Assembly: GCA_002284615.2 (NCBI GenBank)
Contig: MU070082.1
Location: 67,838 to 87,944 of the forward strand
From: Dunaliella salina
Taxonomy: Eukaryota; Chlorophyta; Chlorophyceae; Chlamydomonadales; Dunaliellaceae
Direction of reading: 5' to 3'
Length of the DNA: 20,107 nucleotides
Positions 9,490 through 17,701 of the stretch are shown one piece after another (the stretch's first letter is position 1; each line of letters starts with the position of its first letter). The notes under the pieces are model-generated. The model searched no databases and was not told where the DNA came from. It was given only the letters and a program-made list of their open reading frames with translations. The translations under genes and the position numbers were made by a program.

Positions 9490-9635
9490 TTGCGGTCGTG
9501 GGTTCGTGTCCTGGTGGGGGCGCTCCGGTGTAGGCTGGAGTGTCTTCTCCGGGGTAATTGGTGGGGTCACTCCGGTATAGGCTGGAGTGCCCTTTCCTTA
9601 ATGCACGCTCCGAGACCCTTGCAGTAGAGCGTAGG
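9490..9635 (+). repeat. Dispersed short repeat, copy 2 (SINE-like)
   Basis: Partner of 5490-5615. CGTGGGTTCGTGTCC resembles a pol III B box, followed by TGGTGGGGGCG. A CTCCGGTRTAGGCTGGAGTG block is duplicated (about 9523-9542 and 9571-9590). It ends in CCCTTTCCTTAATGCACGC and CTCCGAGACC. It abuts the minus-strand RLE fragment at 9630. Confidence 0.45.
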
Positions 9636-9869
9636 AATTTCAAATTTCAAATTGCGGTGTCTGTCCCGGAGAGTTTTGGTGCGCAAGATCTCAATGGTGT
9701 GTTTGTGTTGATCTTGTGCAGTGAGGAGAGTCTGTTCAGGCTTGGTGTCAGAACAAAATTTAAGCTCAATGAGGTGGACGTCTCTGTCTCTGGGATTCAA
9801 GAATTGCGGATGATGTAAAGAGTCTTTGCCTTCAAGGGGCAGGACAATAATGCTGTCAGGGCAGGAGAC
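9630..9869 (-). pseudogene. RLE fragment of a third LINE subfamily
   Basis: The minus-strand translation holds SCPDSIIVLPLEGKD, then PRDRDVHLIELKFCSDTKPE, then QDQHKHTIEIL. The Asp of CPD is 30 residues before the Glu of ELK, the same spacing as in LINE-G, and E-x-K is kept. The expected GVGG strand is missing, because homology stops at about 9630 where the SINE-like repeat begins. There is no CCHC knuckle upstream, so both ends are truncated. Confidence 0.68.
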
Positions 9870-10417
9870 TGCAAACAGTGTAAAAAAAGAGGAAATCTGC
9901 CCTTTGGAGATTACAAAGAAAAAAGTCTTTGCTGGAGGTAGAGCTTTGCAGGAGGTAATCCATTGCAAGCGTTGATTAAGGAGAAATTGAGACATAAGTG
10001 TTAACACCAGGAACAACCCCCCAACCACCCCTAGGACACGACCCTGGGATTACCTCTGATTACCAAGGCTCCCAGGGAGCCAACACGCCATGAAGTTCCC
10101 TGAATCCCCGAGTTTCCAGGCCCTTGTTGAGGTGTCTATGCTGGGCAGCAATGAGCGACAAAAAGAAATACAGGCGTGTACCATTTGAAGATGGACACCA
10201 AAAGAATTTGTTAAGCGTAGTGGTGCTGAATTCTACAACCCAAAGGAAGATTTGTGCTGGCGACATTGCCGCTGCGCTCACTCACGAGTTTACACATGTT
10301 TGCATGGAAAGCCTTAAATCACCTCACCAACACCAAAAACAAGCCCTGTTCCCAGAAAAGCAACATGTAGAAGGAGGTGCAAGGAGCTCTCGAGATGTTC
10401 TGGTTACAGCTTACGGG
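9870..10417. other. No firm gene
   Basis: An open plus-strand frame runs 10150-10459 and contains ALTHEFTHV, which would fit a zinc-protease HExxH site, but nothing else supports it. No RNA gene or element end is seen. Confidence 0.35.
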
Positions 10418-10522
10418 TCAGGTAAAAGAAGGCCTCCAGTCAAAACAACTGACTGCTAGCCTGTTTGTATGATGGAGAAGTTCATGAAGAAAACTATAAT
10501 GCCTGTTGCTGTTTTGACCAAA
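10418..10522 (-). mobile_element. H-family retroelement, C-terminal tail
   Basis: The minus-strand translation FLHELLHHTNRLAVSCFDWRPS ends in a stop at 10418-10420. It matches VLHDFFSTNKLTVSRFDWRP encoded on the plus strand at 11236-11295. The nucleotide block CAGTCAGTTGTTTTGACTGG has its inverse partner near 11270-11290. A mini-element lies directly beside it at 10523. Confidence 0.6.
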
Positions 10523-10619
10523 TCTAACAGATGACTGAAGCGACTGAGCCACTGAAAAACTGATGCGCCCGGATGACGCCTGAGAGCACCCCGCTTGTTT
10601 CATTATTTATATCGTTACA
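10523..10619. mobile_element. 94-bp mini-element family, copy 1
   Basis: It is nearly identical to 19259-19352, with three extra bases. The left end is TCTAACAG and the right end CGTTACA, so the left terminal repeat has decayed. The core GACTGAGCCACTGAAAAACT and the right half are conserved. It lies inside or at the edge of an H-family copy. No matching target duplication is visible here. Confidence 0.7.
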
Positions 10620-10707
10620 TTTTTTGAAAGAACGCATATGATAAGACTGTACATGGTTAGTGGCAGGCAAGTAAGGACCCACCTGCGATGAAAGGTGCAG
10701 GTGAAGA

Positions 10708-10725
10708 GGGGGGGGGGGGGGGGGG
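10708..10725. repeat. (G)18 homopolymer
   Basis: An uninterrupted run of 18 G, flanked by G/A-rich sequence on the plus strand. Confidence 0.95.
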
Positions 10726-10784
10726 AATGGAACAGACAAGCGTTCTTATGCCGGAGAGAACTGACCCGAGGAGAGGTTCTTTGC

Positions 10785-11310
10785 TTGTCATCCACGAGAC
10801 TCAACAGCAAATAGTTTACCTATCATCACTGGAGTGCTATTCCAACCAAGAATGCACTTGTCACTGTGCCCAAACACTTTTACTTGGATCTCCCTAAATA
10901 CATTGTTCAGAGCGTGGCTCGTTCCAGACTTCATGCACATGCTTTGAAAGTTGAGCAAGCTTCTTGGGATGACTCTATTTCCCCCACATGTGATCTCTAT
11001 GATGCCCAAGATGCTATTCAGGATGAAAAGTATGTACTTTTCAGGCAGACTCATCCTCATGTATTCTCTCTCCGTCGTAAGCATACGTATGCTTCTCGGT
11101 TCTACGGTCCACCCCTCTTTTTAATGCATCTTTCTTCTCAGATGGCTCTTTTTCTTGCCTGCCTTTCACCATGTACGCGTACAGTCTTATCAATTGCACC
11201 CCTTTTTAAATCAAAACAACAACAACAAGCATCATAAGTTCTTCATGATTTTTTTTCCACGAACAAGCTAACAGTCAGTCGTTTTGACTGGAGGCCTTCT
11301 TCTTCCCGCA
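10785..11310 (+). pseudogene. H-family retroelement C-terminal region with CCHC-like knuckle
   Basis: The first part reads YHHWSAIPTKNALVT and KHFYLDLPKYIVQ. It then shows LKVEQASWDDSISPTCDLYD, DEKYVLFRQTHPHV, and after a TAG a VLHDFFSTNKLTVSRFDWRP tail. The spacing C-x10-D-E-x2-...-H-P with a partner copy of C-D-L-W-D...F-T-C-T-H-P suggests the zinc knuckle that follows the reverse transcriptase in many LINEs. In this copy the Cys before THP is Gln and a stop interrupts the tail, so it is dead. Which LINE clade it belongs to is unclear. No reverse-transcriptase core is visible. Confidence 0.55.
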
Positions 11311-11480
11311 ATCCTGAATAGACCTGAGGATGAGTACACGTGAAAATAATATGTTGTTTATCATGCACATCATGTTGGAAATCCCAGAGATCACACGCAG
11401 GGGAAATAGAGTCGTCCCATGAACGTTGCTCAACTTTCAATGTGGGGCAAGAAGTCTGACGCGGGCCACACTTTGAACAA
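11310..11480 (-). pseudogene. H-family fragment (knuckle region), inverted copy
   Basis: The minus strand reads LKVEQRSWDDSISPACDLWD and IIFTCTHPQVYSG, keeping the Cys-Thr-His-Pro that the plus copy has lost. At about 11310 it joins head-on to the tail of the plus-strand copy. With 12063-12200 it forms one minus-strand H copy split by a LINE-A insertion. Confidence 0.6.
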
Positions 11481-12062
11481 AAAAAGAAAAGAAAAAGGAA
11501 AAACACGTAGGCAGACAAACTTTCCCTACATAAATTAAGGAAAAGGAGACACATTGGCTCAAAAAGAACCGCAAGTCCCCTCCACCGCAAGGTAGGAAAA
11601 AGAGAAAGGCATTGGGGATCTGGAGGGTTACTAGAAAGCACCTGGCTCTAGAACCTGGCTGTGGGAAGTATTCTTGTTTTCAATAGCACGGCGCGTGGAG
11701 ACTAGTTTGTGGGCATATTGAACACAATGGGCATGTAATTGTTGATGAGCAAGCTTCGTGGCACGCTGGTGATCCAATCCTAGTTGTTTGAATTGCTTCA
11801 GGGTATACTCAATGTAAATAGTTCCACCAACGCCCAGGAGAATAGGGTGAATTATAACAGCTTTAGTGTCAATATGTTCACAAAGGTCTGCATGCTGCTG
11901 CTTTGCCGCGCTCAACTGATGCTCTGGCCTAGTGTCTTTACAGAACTTGATTTCTATTAGGTGCACATGGCGCTCAATTGCACATAGCTCATGGGGTTGC
12001 CTCACGCGGCTAGTTCTGGTGGTCCTCCATGTGGAGCTGTGCAAAGCGTGATGTGTTTGGGA
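11481..12062 (-). mobile_element. 5'-truncated LINE-A copy inserted in an H element
   Basis: This is closely similar to LINE-A 5694-6280 along its length, including the tail AAAAAAAGAAAAGAAAAAGG on the plus strand. H-family sequence lies on both sides: 12063-12200 encodes DLPQYNV, and 11480 resumes with the codons before LKVEQ. The insertion boundaries are therefore visible. The flanks share only a short GTT that could be a target duplication. This copy fixes the true 3' end of LINE-A. Confidence 0.78.
11642..12062 (-). pseudogene. LINE-A RLE C-terminal part, truncated copy
   Basis: It contains ERHVHLIEIKFCKDTRPEHQ (Glu and Lys of the E-x-K site), QQHADLCEHI, HPILLGVGGTIY and HKLVSTRRAIENKNTSHSQV. 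The CCHC knuckle, RHN and the PD Asp lie upstream of the truncation and are absent. The frame stops at EPGAF because one extra base precedes the SNPPDP codons, which continue in another frame. Confidence 0.75.
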
Positions 12063-12200
12063 GGTCCCAACGTTGTATTGGGGTAGATCCTGATAAAGAT
12101 ATTTGGGCATGGTGTAGGGAAAATGTGTGACATGTGCATTCTCGGATGGAAGCACACTACAGTGATGATAGGTGAATTTTTTGCTGTTAAGCTCTCCCCA
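12063..12200 (-). pseudogene. H-family fragment, upstream part of the split copy
   Basis: The minus strand reads FTYHHCSVLPSENAHVT, then PKYLYQDLPQYNV. It matches plus-strand 10810-10905 (YHHWSAIPTKNALVT, PKHFYLDLPKYIV) at both protein and DNA level, including CCTATCATCACTG. The open frame continues upstream past 12200, but without recognisable homology. Confidence 0.6.
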
Positions 12201-12726
12201 GAGGGTCCTAACTCGGCCTTTTTTGCGCTTTTTCCACAGGAAACTTTTCTGAGGCTCCTTGGCCTCGCATTCCCCAAAATTTTTCGTATTGTTTTGTTCT
12301 ATGGTTATAAAGGCGTAATTCAGCAAAAAAAGTTGTGGGAAAATCGGCCTTGTGTGTGAGCTAGGGTGTCCCAAAAGGGGAAAAAGGGGCAATGTGGTGA
12401 AAAATGGGAATTTTCCACAATACACCATCTTCTCAAATTCACCCTCAGGCATGTAGCATTGATATAGCAGACACCATTTTAGAAAAAAAATGGGGTCAAT
12501 TGGTGGCCTGGCTGGGCCAGGGTGGGCGAATGTCTGGGAGGTTAAGTGGGCCCACAAGCCTTCCCTCCTGTTTTCACTCAAGGAGCACTTCTTAGGAACT
12601 TTTTCCGGATGGCTCGAACAGATATTAACAAAGAACTATGAAAATAAAAAATTCTCGAAATTTGGGGTCGAAATTTTGAAGTTTTCACAAATGTTCAGCC
12701 AAACTTTGATCTGGCCTAGATCAGCC
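12201..12726. other. No gene; weak relative of the foldback repeat
   Basis: The minus frame stays open through part of this stretch but shows no conserved motif. On the plus strand, GGCATGTAGCATTGATATAG, TTTTAGAAAAAAAATGGGG and GGGCCAGGGTGGG occur in the same order as related blocks at 970-1045. It may be a diverged third copy of that repeat. Confidence 0.35.
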
Positions 12727-12812
12727 CCAGACGCTGGCCCCAGGACAAAAAATAGTGCTAACAGAAGCCCCTTTCCAATGCACTATTTTTTTCTCTGGGG
12801 CCAGCGTCGGGC
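12727..12812. repeat. Imperfect hairpin / inverted repeat
   Basis: The left arm AGACGCTGGCCCCAGG, followed by ACAAAAAATAGTGC, pairs with the right arm GCACTATTTTTTTCTC, followed by TGGGGCCAGCGTCG. Arms are about 33 bases with few mismatches and a loop of roughly 20 bases. Confidence 0.8.
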
Positions 12813-13039
12813 ACAAAGTTATAGCAGTTCAAAGTTGCACACATGAGTTGGGACCCTGTGAGCTCTCCCGGGTGATAACAAGAAAATCTTCTCCAGTATG
12901 CTGGACGACGAGACCTGAGATCCACAAGTAGCTGATTCAAGTCCACAGGGCCAGCTGATGACCCCCCACTTGGGCTGGAAAACATGTGCATGGTATAAAC
13001 CATTCTTGGTGGACAACAGATGTGCATTCCAGCAAGAAG

Positions 13040-13130
13040 AATTTCTGGCACTGAGAGAGATATCTGCATAAAAAGGGAGACACATTGGCTCAACGAGCCG
13101 TGAGTCTGCTTTACCAGAGGAGAAGAAGGT
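13040..13130 (-). mobile_element. LINE-A-like 3'-UTR remnant
   Basis: The plus strand has AAAAGGGAGACACATTGGCT, then CAACGAGCCGTGAGTC. This corresponds to AAAAGGAGACACATTGGCTC at 5755-5774 and 11540-11560. Only the 3' UTR part remains. Confidence 0.55.
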
Positions 13131-13454
13131 AGCAAGCAAAACCTTGCTTTCCTGTCAGCAGTCCGTCTAATAGCTTCCACCCCCAAAACCATGTTCATTG
13201 CTTGGATTGCTGCTTTGGATGCCTCTGACTCAGTGACATGTTTAGAGCTGGTAGCTTTTTGAGAAGGTAGCATGGTAGCCTGTGACGATAGTGACCATCT
13301 CAGATACATGGGCACAATGGGACTCAAGCCGTCAGCCACGCGCTTTGGCTGCTCAGCTCTCTCGTACTGGAAAAAAAGTTTGATAGGAAAATTAACAATG
13401 CAGACACATTTGAAGCAGGCACTTTCGGCACATTCATTGAAGCAGACCTCTTCC
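13131..13454 (-). other. Unrecognised open frame
   Basis: A minus-strand frame is open for about 107 codons here, with a Cys-rich start (CFNECAESACFKCVC) followed by IKLFFQYERAEQPK and a Ser/Ala-rich helix. It ends where LINE-G homology begins on the other strand. I do not recognise it. It could be a captured coding piece or chance. Confidence 0.25.
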
Positions 13455-13464
13455 ACACAAAATG

Positions 13465-14597
13465 ATGGCATGAACCGCTACCACACGCTTCCGATGCACT
13501 ATCTCACCAACCTGAGCGACAAACTTAAAACACACATGCACAAGAAACACAAGCTTGGCTCTGCTGACACCTCTGGATACCACTACCAGAGATGGCAGAA
13601 GCTTAACGATGCCACNCCNCCCACCGCCAATGCCAACACTGAAGTTTACAACCCAGCCCCTCAACTTGCAAACAAGGAGATCAGCAACTCTTTCTGGAAA
13701 AGCCCAAAGATAACCCTTAAACAGCAAATAAATCTTATGAAGTATCGAAAGGATACACTATACACACAGAGTCATGCCTCCAACTTCAATTTTTCCAGTT
13801 CTATTAAATGCCCACTCTGTGCAAATACGGACAGCATCAGTCACGTTCTGCTTAAGTGTACGAACCCAACAATGAGTGGGATGCACACCAACAGACACCA
13901 TGCGGCCCTTAGTCTCTGTGTAGAAGCCCTGAGTAAAGGCCGGTATGGCTCATCCCTCATTAGCACGGATGGCTGCAATCATGACAGACTTCTGGATCAA
14001 GGCATACAAATCCCTGAAAACACCTCTCGAGCTAGTCCAGATTGGGTTTTCCCAAATGACATTGCCTCACCTGCTCGGCACCAAAGCCGCCCTGATGCTC
14101 TTTTTGTGCGCCCCATCCCAGGCAGAAAAGCCCACCTTGATCCTACCAAGATCCCCCCAAATGATAGAGATATTCACCTTGTCGAACTTGAATTCTGCCC
14201 TGACACAAATCCCTTCATCACTCTGGAACGTGCACGGACTCAACATTCCCACACCATAACTAGACTTAAAACACGCAGCTTAAGAAACCCAAACAGGAAC
14301 AACAAAGTGACTTTGCATACCATCTTAATTGGTGTGGGTGGCACGACTTACAATGAGCTAATAATTTCACCTCTCATAAATCTGGGTCTAACCAAACAGA
14401 AAGCCAAATCACTAGCATCCAAGCTCAGGGACCATGCCATCCAAAGATTATCCACCATCATTAACACTAGACATGCACTTTGCTTTCAGAGGGCATCTGG
14501 GAGGGGGTTTGCTGGGCGCGCGGCAGCGGCCAAGGATGGAAGAAGGAGAGTCCGAGCGCTCAGGGGCATGGCTAGCAATCCTCCAGATCCCCATTAG
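13465..14597 (+). pseudogene. LINE-G: CCHC knuckle plus RLE, 5'-truncated but open
   Basis: A relative of LINE-A in which no stop interrupts the homologous region. The frame is open from 13272, but homology begins near residue 67 (about 13470). Using residue numbers from 13272: HMHKKHKLG (88-96) matches the segment after LINE-A RNase H. The C180-x2-C183-x7-H191-x4-C196 knuckle is canonical. NRHH is at 207-210, RPD with Asp275, VELEF with Glu305 and Glu307 where the catalytic Lys is expected, QHSHTI at 324-329, and ILIGVGGTTYN at 351-361. The C terminus is SNPPDPH-stop. Asp-Glu spacing is 30. E-x-E instead of E-x-K suggests a weakened or altered nuclease. Ns at 13616 and 13619 affect two codons. 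RNase H is missing upstream. Confidence 0.78.
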
Positions 14598-14745
14598 TTC
14601 TGTCTCTTGCTCTCTCCTAGGCTAGTTTTGTCTAGTTTAGGTGGAGGGCCTCCTGGTGAGGCCTCTAACTTTTGTTAGGGGTTCTTCCCTTAATGCACGC
14701 GGCCTTTGGCTTGCGCAGACTTTTCTTTTTCTTTTCATTGAAGCA
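14598..14745 (+). mobile_element. LINE-G 3' UTR and tail
   Basis: After the stop come GTCTAGTTTAGG, CTGGTGAGGCCTCTAAC, a CCCTTAATGCACGCGGCC block, GCGCAGACTTTTC and a short TTTTC tail. These modules recur at 2262, 4300-4536, 9097 and 15520-15735 and define the family's 3' end. Confidence 0.7.
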
Positions 14746-14867
14746 TGAAAGTGGATCCAGGCTGCTATTTTGAGGTCCTTTCCTGTCACTAAACAAGTTT
14801 TCAGAGAGGAATCATTGTCATACATTGCGGACCCAATCAGAAACTCCAATTAGGAAAGGAAGGAAGG

Positions 14868-14955
14868 TAGTCTACGCTGGGCACAGCCTGCGCTGTGTCC
14901 TTTCCAGCGCTGGGCACAGTCAGCGCTGAAGCTGAAGTGAGTCCCACCAATTAGA
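14868..14955 (+). repeat. Short dispersed repeat with internal duplication
   Basis: GTCTACGCTGGGCACAGCC and CAGTCAGCGCTG repeat the order seen at 8817-8890. Within this copy the GCGCTGGGCACAG block is itself nearly duplicated. Confidence 0.45.
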
Positions 14956-15519
14956 AAATAAATATCGGAGACAGTGAAAGAAAGAAAGAAAAATCATGCA
15001 GTCCAAGATTGGCTCCATTCATAAAGGAAGAGGCCTCCTGACCTGGAAGGCGGGGCCTCACCATGACCAGGTGGAACAAATAGAGAAGATGTTTGCCCCG
15101 GCAAGTTGGCCCCCACCATGGGACCTATGACATGACTGTCTAACAGGCTCTGACCATGAAGCCAGGGATTAACTCAAAAGCCTTCAACATGTCAGCAAGG
15201 ACCGCCCTCTGCCCTATAAAAGCCAGCTAAGATTGGGAGATAAGAAGCACGAAGTTGTGCAGACCTATGCTGTGGCAGTGATAACTCCTGGCGGAAGTTA
15301 AGGAGAGCGGCCTGACAGTCCTGTCGTAGGTCCCAACATGGAGGTCAACTGTTGTTGTGAACTTCTGTGCCACCACTTCCTATTGACCTGTGTGATGAGA
15401 CCCTGCCTTCATGTTGGTGACCTTATTTCAATGCAGGCGGCCAGACTTGGACTTTGTGTCATTCTTTCTTTCTTCTCCAGGAAAGGGAGCCATTGGAAAG
15501 GAAAGAAAACTGCCTGGAA
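14956..15519. other. No gene; possible LTR or promoter-like stretch
   Basis: No coding sequence is supported. A TATA-like box lies at 15215-15222. The sequence around it could belong to an LTR, but no matching terminal repeat was found in the window. Confidence 0.35.
15215..15222 (+). promoter_or_regulatory. TATA-box-like site
   Basis: TATAAAAG sits in GCCCTATAAAAGCC, a good match to a pol II TATA box, but no downstream gene confirms it. Confidence 0.25.
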
Positions 15520-15735
15520 AACCAAGCAGGCAGTGAAAACGCTCCCTGCATCAAATCAGGGATAGAGGATGTCTAGAGTCAAGGCATCGTATATCTCCTC
15601 CAAAAGAAAAAGAAAAGGGGGACCTACTCTTGCTGTTAGGCCGCGTGCATTCAGGAACAGACCATAATCCCCACTGAAGGGCCTAACAGAATCCCCCAGG
15701 TCAACCCCAGCATTTAAACCCAATCCCCTCCATCG
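15520..15735 (-). mobile_element. LINE 3'-UTR fragment
   Basis: The minus strand reads CTGAATGCACGCGGCC, TTTTTCTTTTTCTTTTGG, a TGCCTTGACTCTAGACATCC block, CTGATTTGATGCAGGGAG, then TTTTCACTGCCTGCTTGG. This is the two-module 3' end seen at 4300-4536. No coding part remains. Confidence 0.62.
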
Positions 15736-15992
15736 AAGGATGAAAGAGGAGAGGGGAGCCTTAATAGTGCAAGGATCAGATGACCACCCCACCACAAAGT
15801 CCAATTCGATTAGTGCGTGATGTGACCCTGTTACTATTGTGTGCGCCCGAATCAGTGCCCCTTCTTGAAGTGTTCTTGTGTGTAAGCTGTCGATAGCGCG
15901 CTTTGGTTGACTTTGGGCAGTTCTTTTAACTTAGCCTTTCCAGTTTTGGTCTAAAATGCCCCTTATGTGGGGTGCCTGACATGGCCCCTATC
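15736..15992. other. No gene recognised
   Basis: At 15811-15835 the sequence TGATGTGACCCTGTTACTAT resembles 9463-9482, so part of it may belong to a dispersed repeat. Otherwise nothing is seen. Confidence 0.4.
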
Positions 15993-16208
15993 ACACTTTC
16001 AGGATGTAAATTTGCATTACATTATTCCACCATGTCAAATATGGTAATTGAGTGCCACAAGATGGCCAGCAGAATCCTTCTAAAAAAGCATCAGCAAAGC
16101 ATACTTTCAAGGTGTAAATTTGCATTACATTATTCCACCATGTCAAGTAAGGTAATTGAGCGCCACAAGATGGAGAGCAGAATCCTTCTAAAAAAGCATC
16201 AGCAAAGG
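15993..16208. repeat. 108-bp tandem duplication, two copies
   Basis: Copies 15993-16100 and 16101-16208 differ at only a few positions. The unit is a multiple of three, so the duplication is in frame on both strands. The plus strand repeats KFALHYSTMS and RILLKKHQQ; the minus strand repeats LPYLTWWNNVMQIY. I cannot tell which strand, if either, was coding. Confidence 0.85.
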
Positions 16209-16469
16209 CCCTGTGGGGGCAGGCCTTGAATCCATGGACTCTGGCAGCGCAGATCGTCCTGCTCCTTGGTGTCCTGAGCACTAACCATAGAATCCTCCAT
16301 AATTAGATTTTCCCTCCTCGCGCATCCCTGACAAAGAAAGGCTCATTTATAGCTGCCGTGATGCAATATTAGTTGTTTCCATGAAAAGAATGCCAAGGAC
16401 TGGTTCCTTGTATCCATTGAGAAGTGCAGGGGGGTGCGGGGGAACAGGGAGCACTCAGCGCCAGCCACA
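16209..16469. other. No gene recognised
   Basis: No supported coding frame. The stretch leads into the LINE fragment at 16470. Confidence 0.4.
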
Positions 16470-16750
16470 GCCACTTAACCTACTTCCAAGCCCTGAAGCT
16501 TCCCGCCCATTCTGTCCAGGATCCATACAAACTTGTGAGCACCAGACGAGCTTTGTGGAAGACTTGCAACTCTTCACCAGCAAGATTGGTACGGGCTACT
16601 GCCAGTAACCCTCCTGATCCCCACTGACTAACTTCTCACTTCCTCACTGACTTCTTTCTTTTGTTACTCTTGGAAGGGGACGGTGCCTTGGCTCTAGGTT
16701 TTCTAATTTTTCCATTGATGTGGAGACATGTTTCACTGCCTGCGTAGTCG
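16470..16750 (+). mobile_element. LINE 3' fragment: RLE C terminus plus 3' UTR
   Basis: AHSVQDPYKLVSTRRALW matches AHSVQYAHKLVSTRRAIE of LINE-A. It ends in ASNPPDPH with a stop at 16625-16627. The 3' UTR follows with GGTGCCTTGGCTCTAGGTTT, CCATTGATGTGGAGAC and TTTCACTGCCTGCGTAG, as at 9097-9231. It is truncated inside the last helix of the endonuclease domain, so no catalytic residue is present. Confidence 0.72.
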
Positions 16751-17201
16751 CATAAGCAGACAAATAAAAGAAAGGCGAATGATTTGTGTCCTTCCCAGAT
16801 TTGCCTTCCTCCCACTTTGTCTTCTCCCCATTATCTGAATTTTGTCTCAGGCCCTGTTTACAACACGCCGGGTAAAGGGTAATTGAATATACAAGAAATA
16901 CAACAACCCTAAAATCACATTTACGATCCCGGGTAGGAATTTCGGGTAACCGGAAAAAATGCACATTTCTAAATTTTCTTACCGGACTCCCCCCGCGTCC
17001 AGTAGAAAAATTAAAACATTCACCTCTTCTAGGACCACCTTTTGAAGCTTCTGAGAGCCTTCTAAGCCCTCAGTGATGGCCAGCTTTGCGCGTCTTGGAG
17101 AGTCCCATGGAAATGCCTACAGCACAGCTAAACTCACCCTGGGTTGTGAACGCGATGTAGGATAATTTTTCTTACTTTGTGAACAGAATAGGGTAATGGT
17201 G

Positions 17202-17404
17202 CGGATTGATTCAGCATTTGTAATTAATTATAAATTCTAATTGCCGGAATTAGTTCAGCATTTGTGATTATTATGAATTCTCACAAACCAACCCAAGGGG
17301 AGGGGGGCGGGTGGATGAATGATTATTCATGTCAATATCTCCTGCTGAACCACAAAGGGTAGATGAATGATTATTCATGTAAATATTCTCTGCTTAATCA
17401 CAAA
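17202..17404. repeat. AT-rich tandem repeat pairs
   Basis: One pair is TTCAGCATTTGTAATTA / TTCAGCATTTGTGATTA (about 17208 and 17251). The second is a 47-base unit starting GATGAATGATTATTCATGT, at about 17310 and 17360, ending in AATCACAAAG or ACCACAAAG. Confidence 0.7.
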
Positions 17405-17466
17405 GATGTGATAAATTGGAAATGTGGGCGTGGTTAATTCCACAGTATTTGATCAAATTAATTGGT

Positions 17467-17497
17467 GATTACCGTAGCTACACGACAAATTCGAATG
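17467..17497 (+). repeat. Left arm of inner foldback
   Basis: GATTACCGTAGCTACACGAC, followed by AAATTCGAATG, is inverted at 18184-18216 (minus strand: AATTAACGTAGCTACGCGAC, then CAGTTCGAGT). Several TTCGAA palindromes lie around it (17489, 17536, 17567, 17611, 17624, 18114). Confidence 0.6.
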
Positions 17498-17636
17498 GTT
17501 CCCCCAAAAAATTGATTAAAAATTTCGATTCTAGTTCGAAAGGGAGGCCCGAAGTTGATGTTTCAATTCGAATGGGTTCGATTGGCTGATGGCTGGCATT
17601 AATTTCTCAATTCGAATGCCCAATTCGAATCTTTGC

Positions 17637-17701
17637 CGTTGCTGCTGCTGCCGCTGGAGAGCTGCTGATGTTGGTGCTGATGCTGATGCTGATGCTGCAG
17701 C
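17637..17701. repeat. Impure GCT/GAT trinucleotide repeat
   Basis: GCTGCTGCTGCCGCTG followed by repeated GATGCT units, inside the foldback. The plus-strand frame gives an Ala/Asp run; the open frame 17589-17993 has no recognised domain and I do not call it a gene. Confidence 0.7.

Noticed and set aside
9500..9530. Possible tRNA gene from the GGGTTC...TCC motif
   Set aside because: No cloverleaf, anticodon arm or acceptor pairing could be drawn; treated as SINE-like at most.
10150..10459. Open frame with ALTHEFTHV, a possible HExxH zinc-protease site
   Set aside because: HExxH arises easily by chance, no further metalloprotease motif or conserved context is present, and the region lies among broken repeats.
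12201..12581. Upstream part of the long minus-strand frame that ends in the RLE copy at 11642
   Set aside because: The frame is open but changes from LINE-A to H-family to unrecognised sequence, so it is a chance fusion across insertion boundaries, not one gene.
12758..13130. Downstream half of a 237-codon minus frame
   Set aside because: It crosses a LINE 3'-UTR remnant and a hairpin; no domain is visible.
14956..15519. Solo LTR around the TATAAAAG box
   Set aside because: No paired terminal repeat, primer-binding site or target duplication could be identified; kept only as a weak promoter-like site.
17202..17404. Possible CRISPR-like array of short repeats
   Set aside because: Only two copies per unit, AT-rich, no regular spacers, eukaryotic context.
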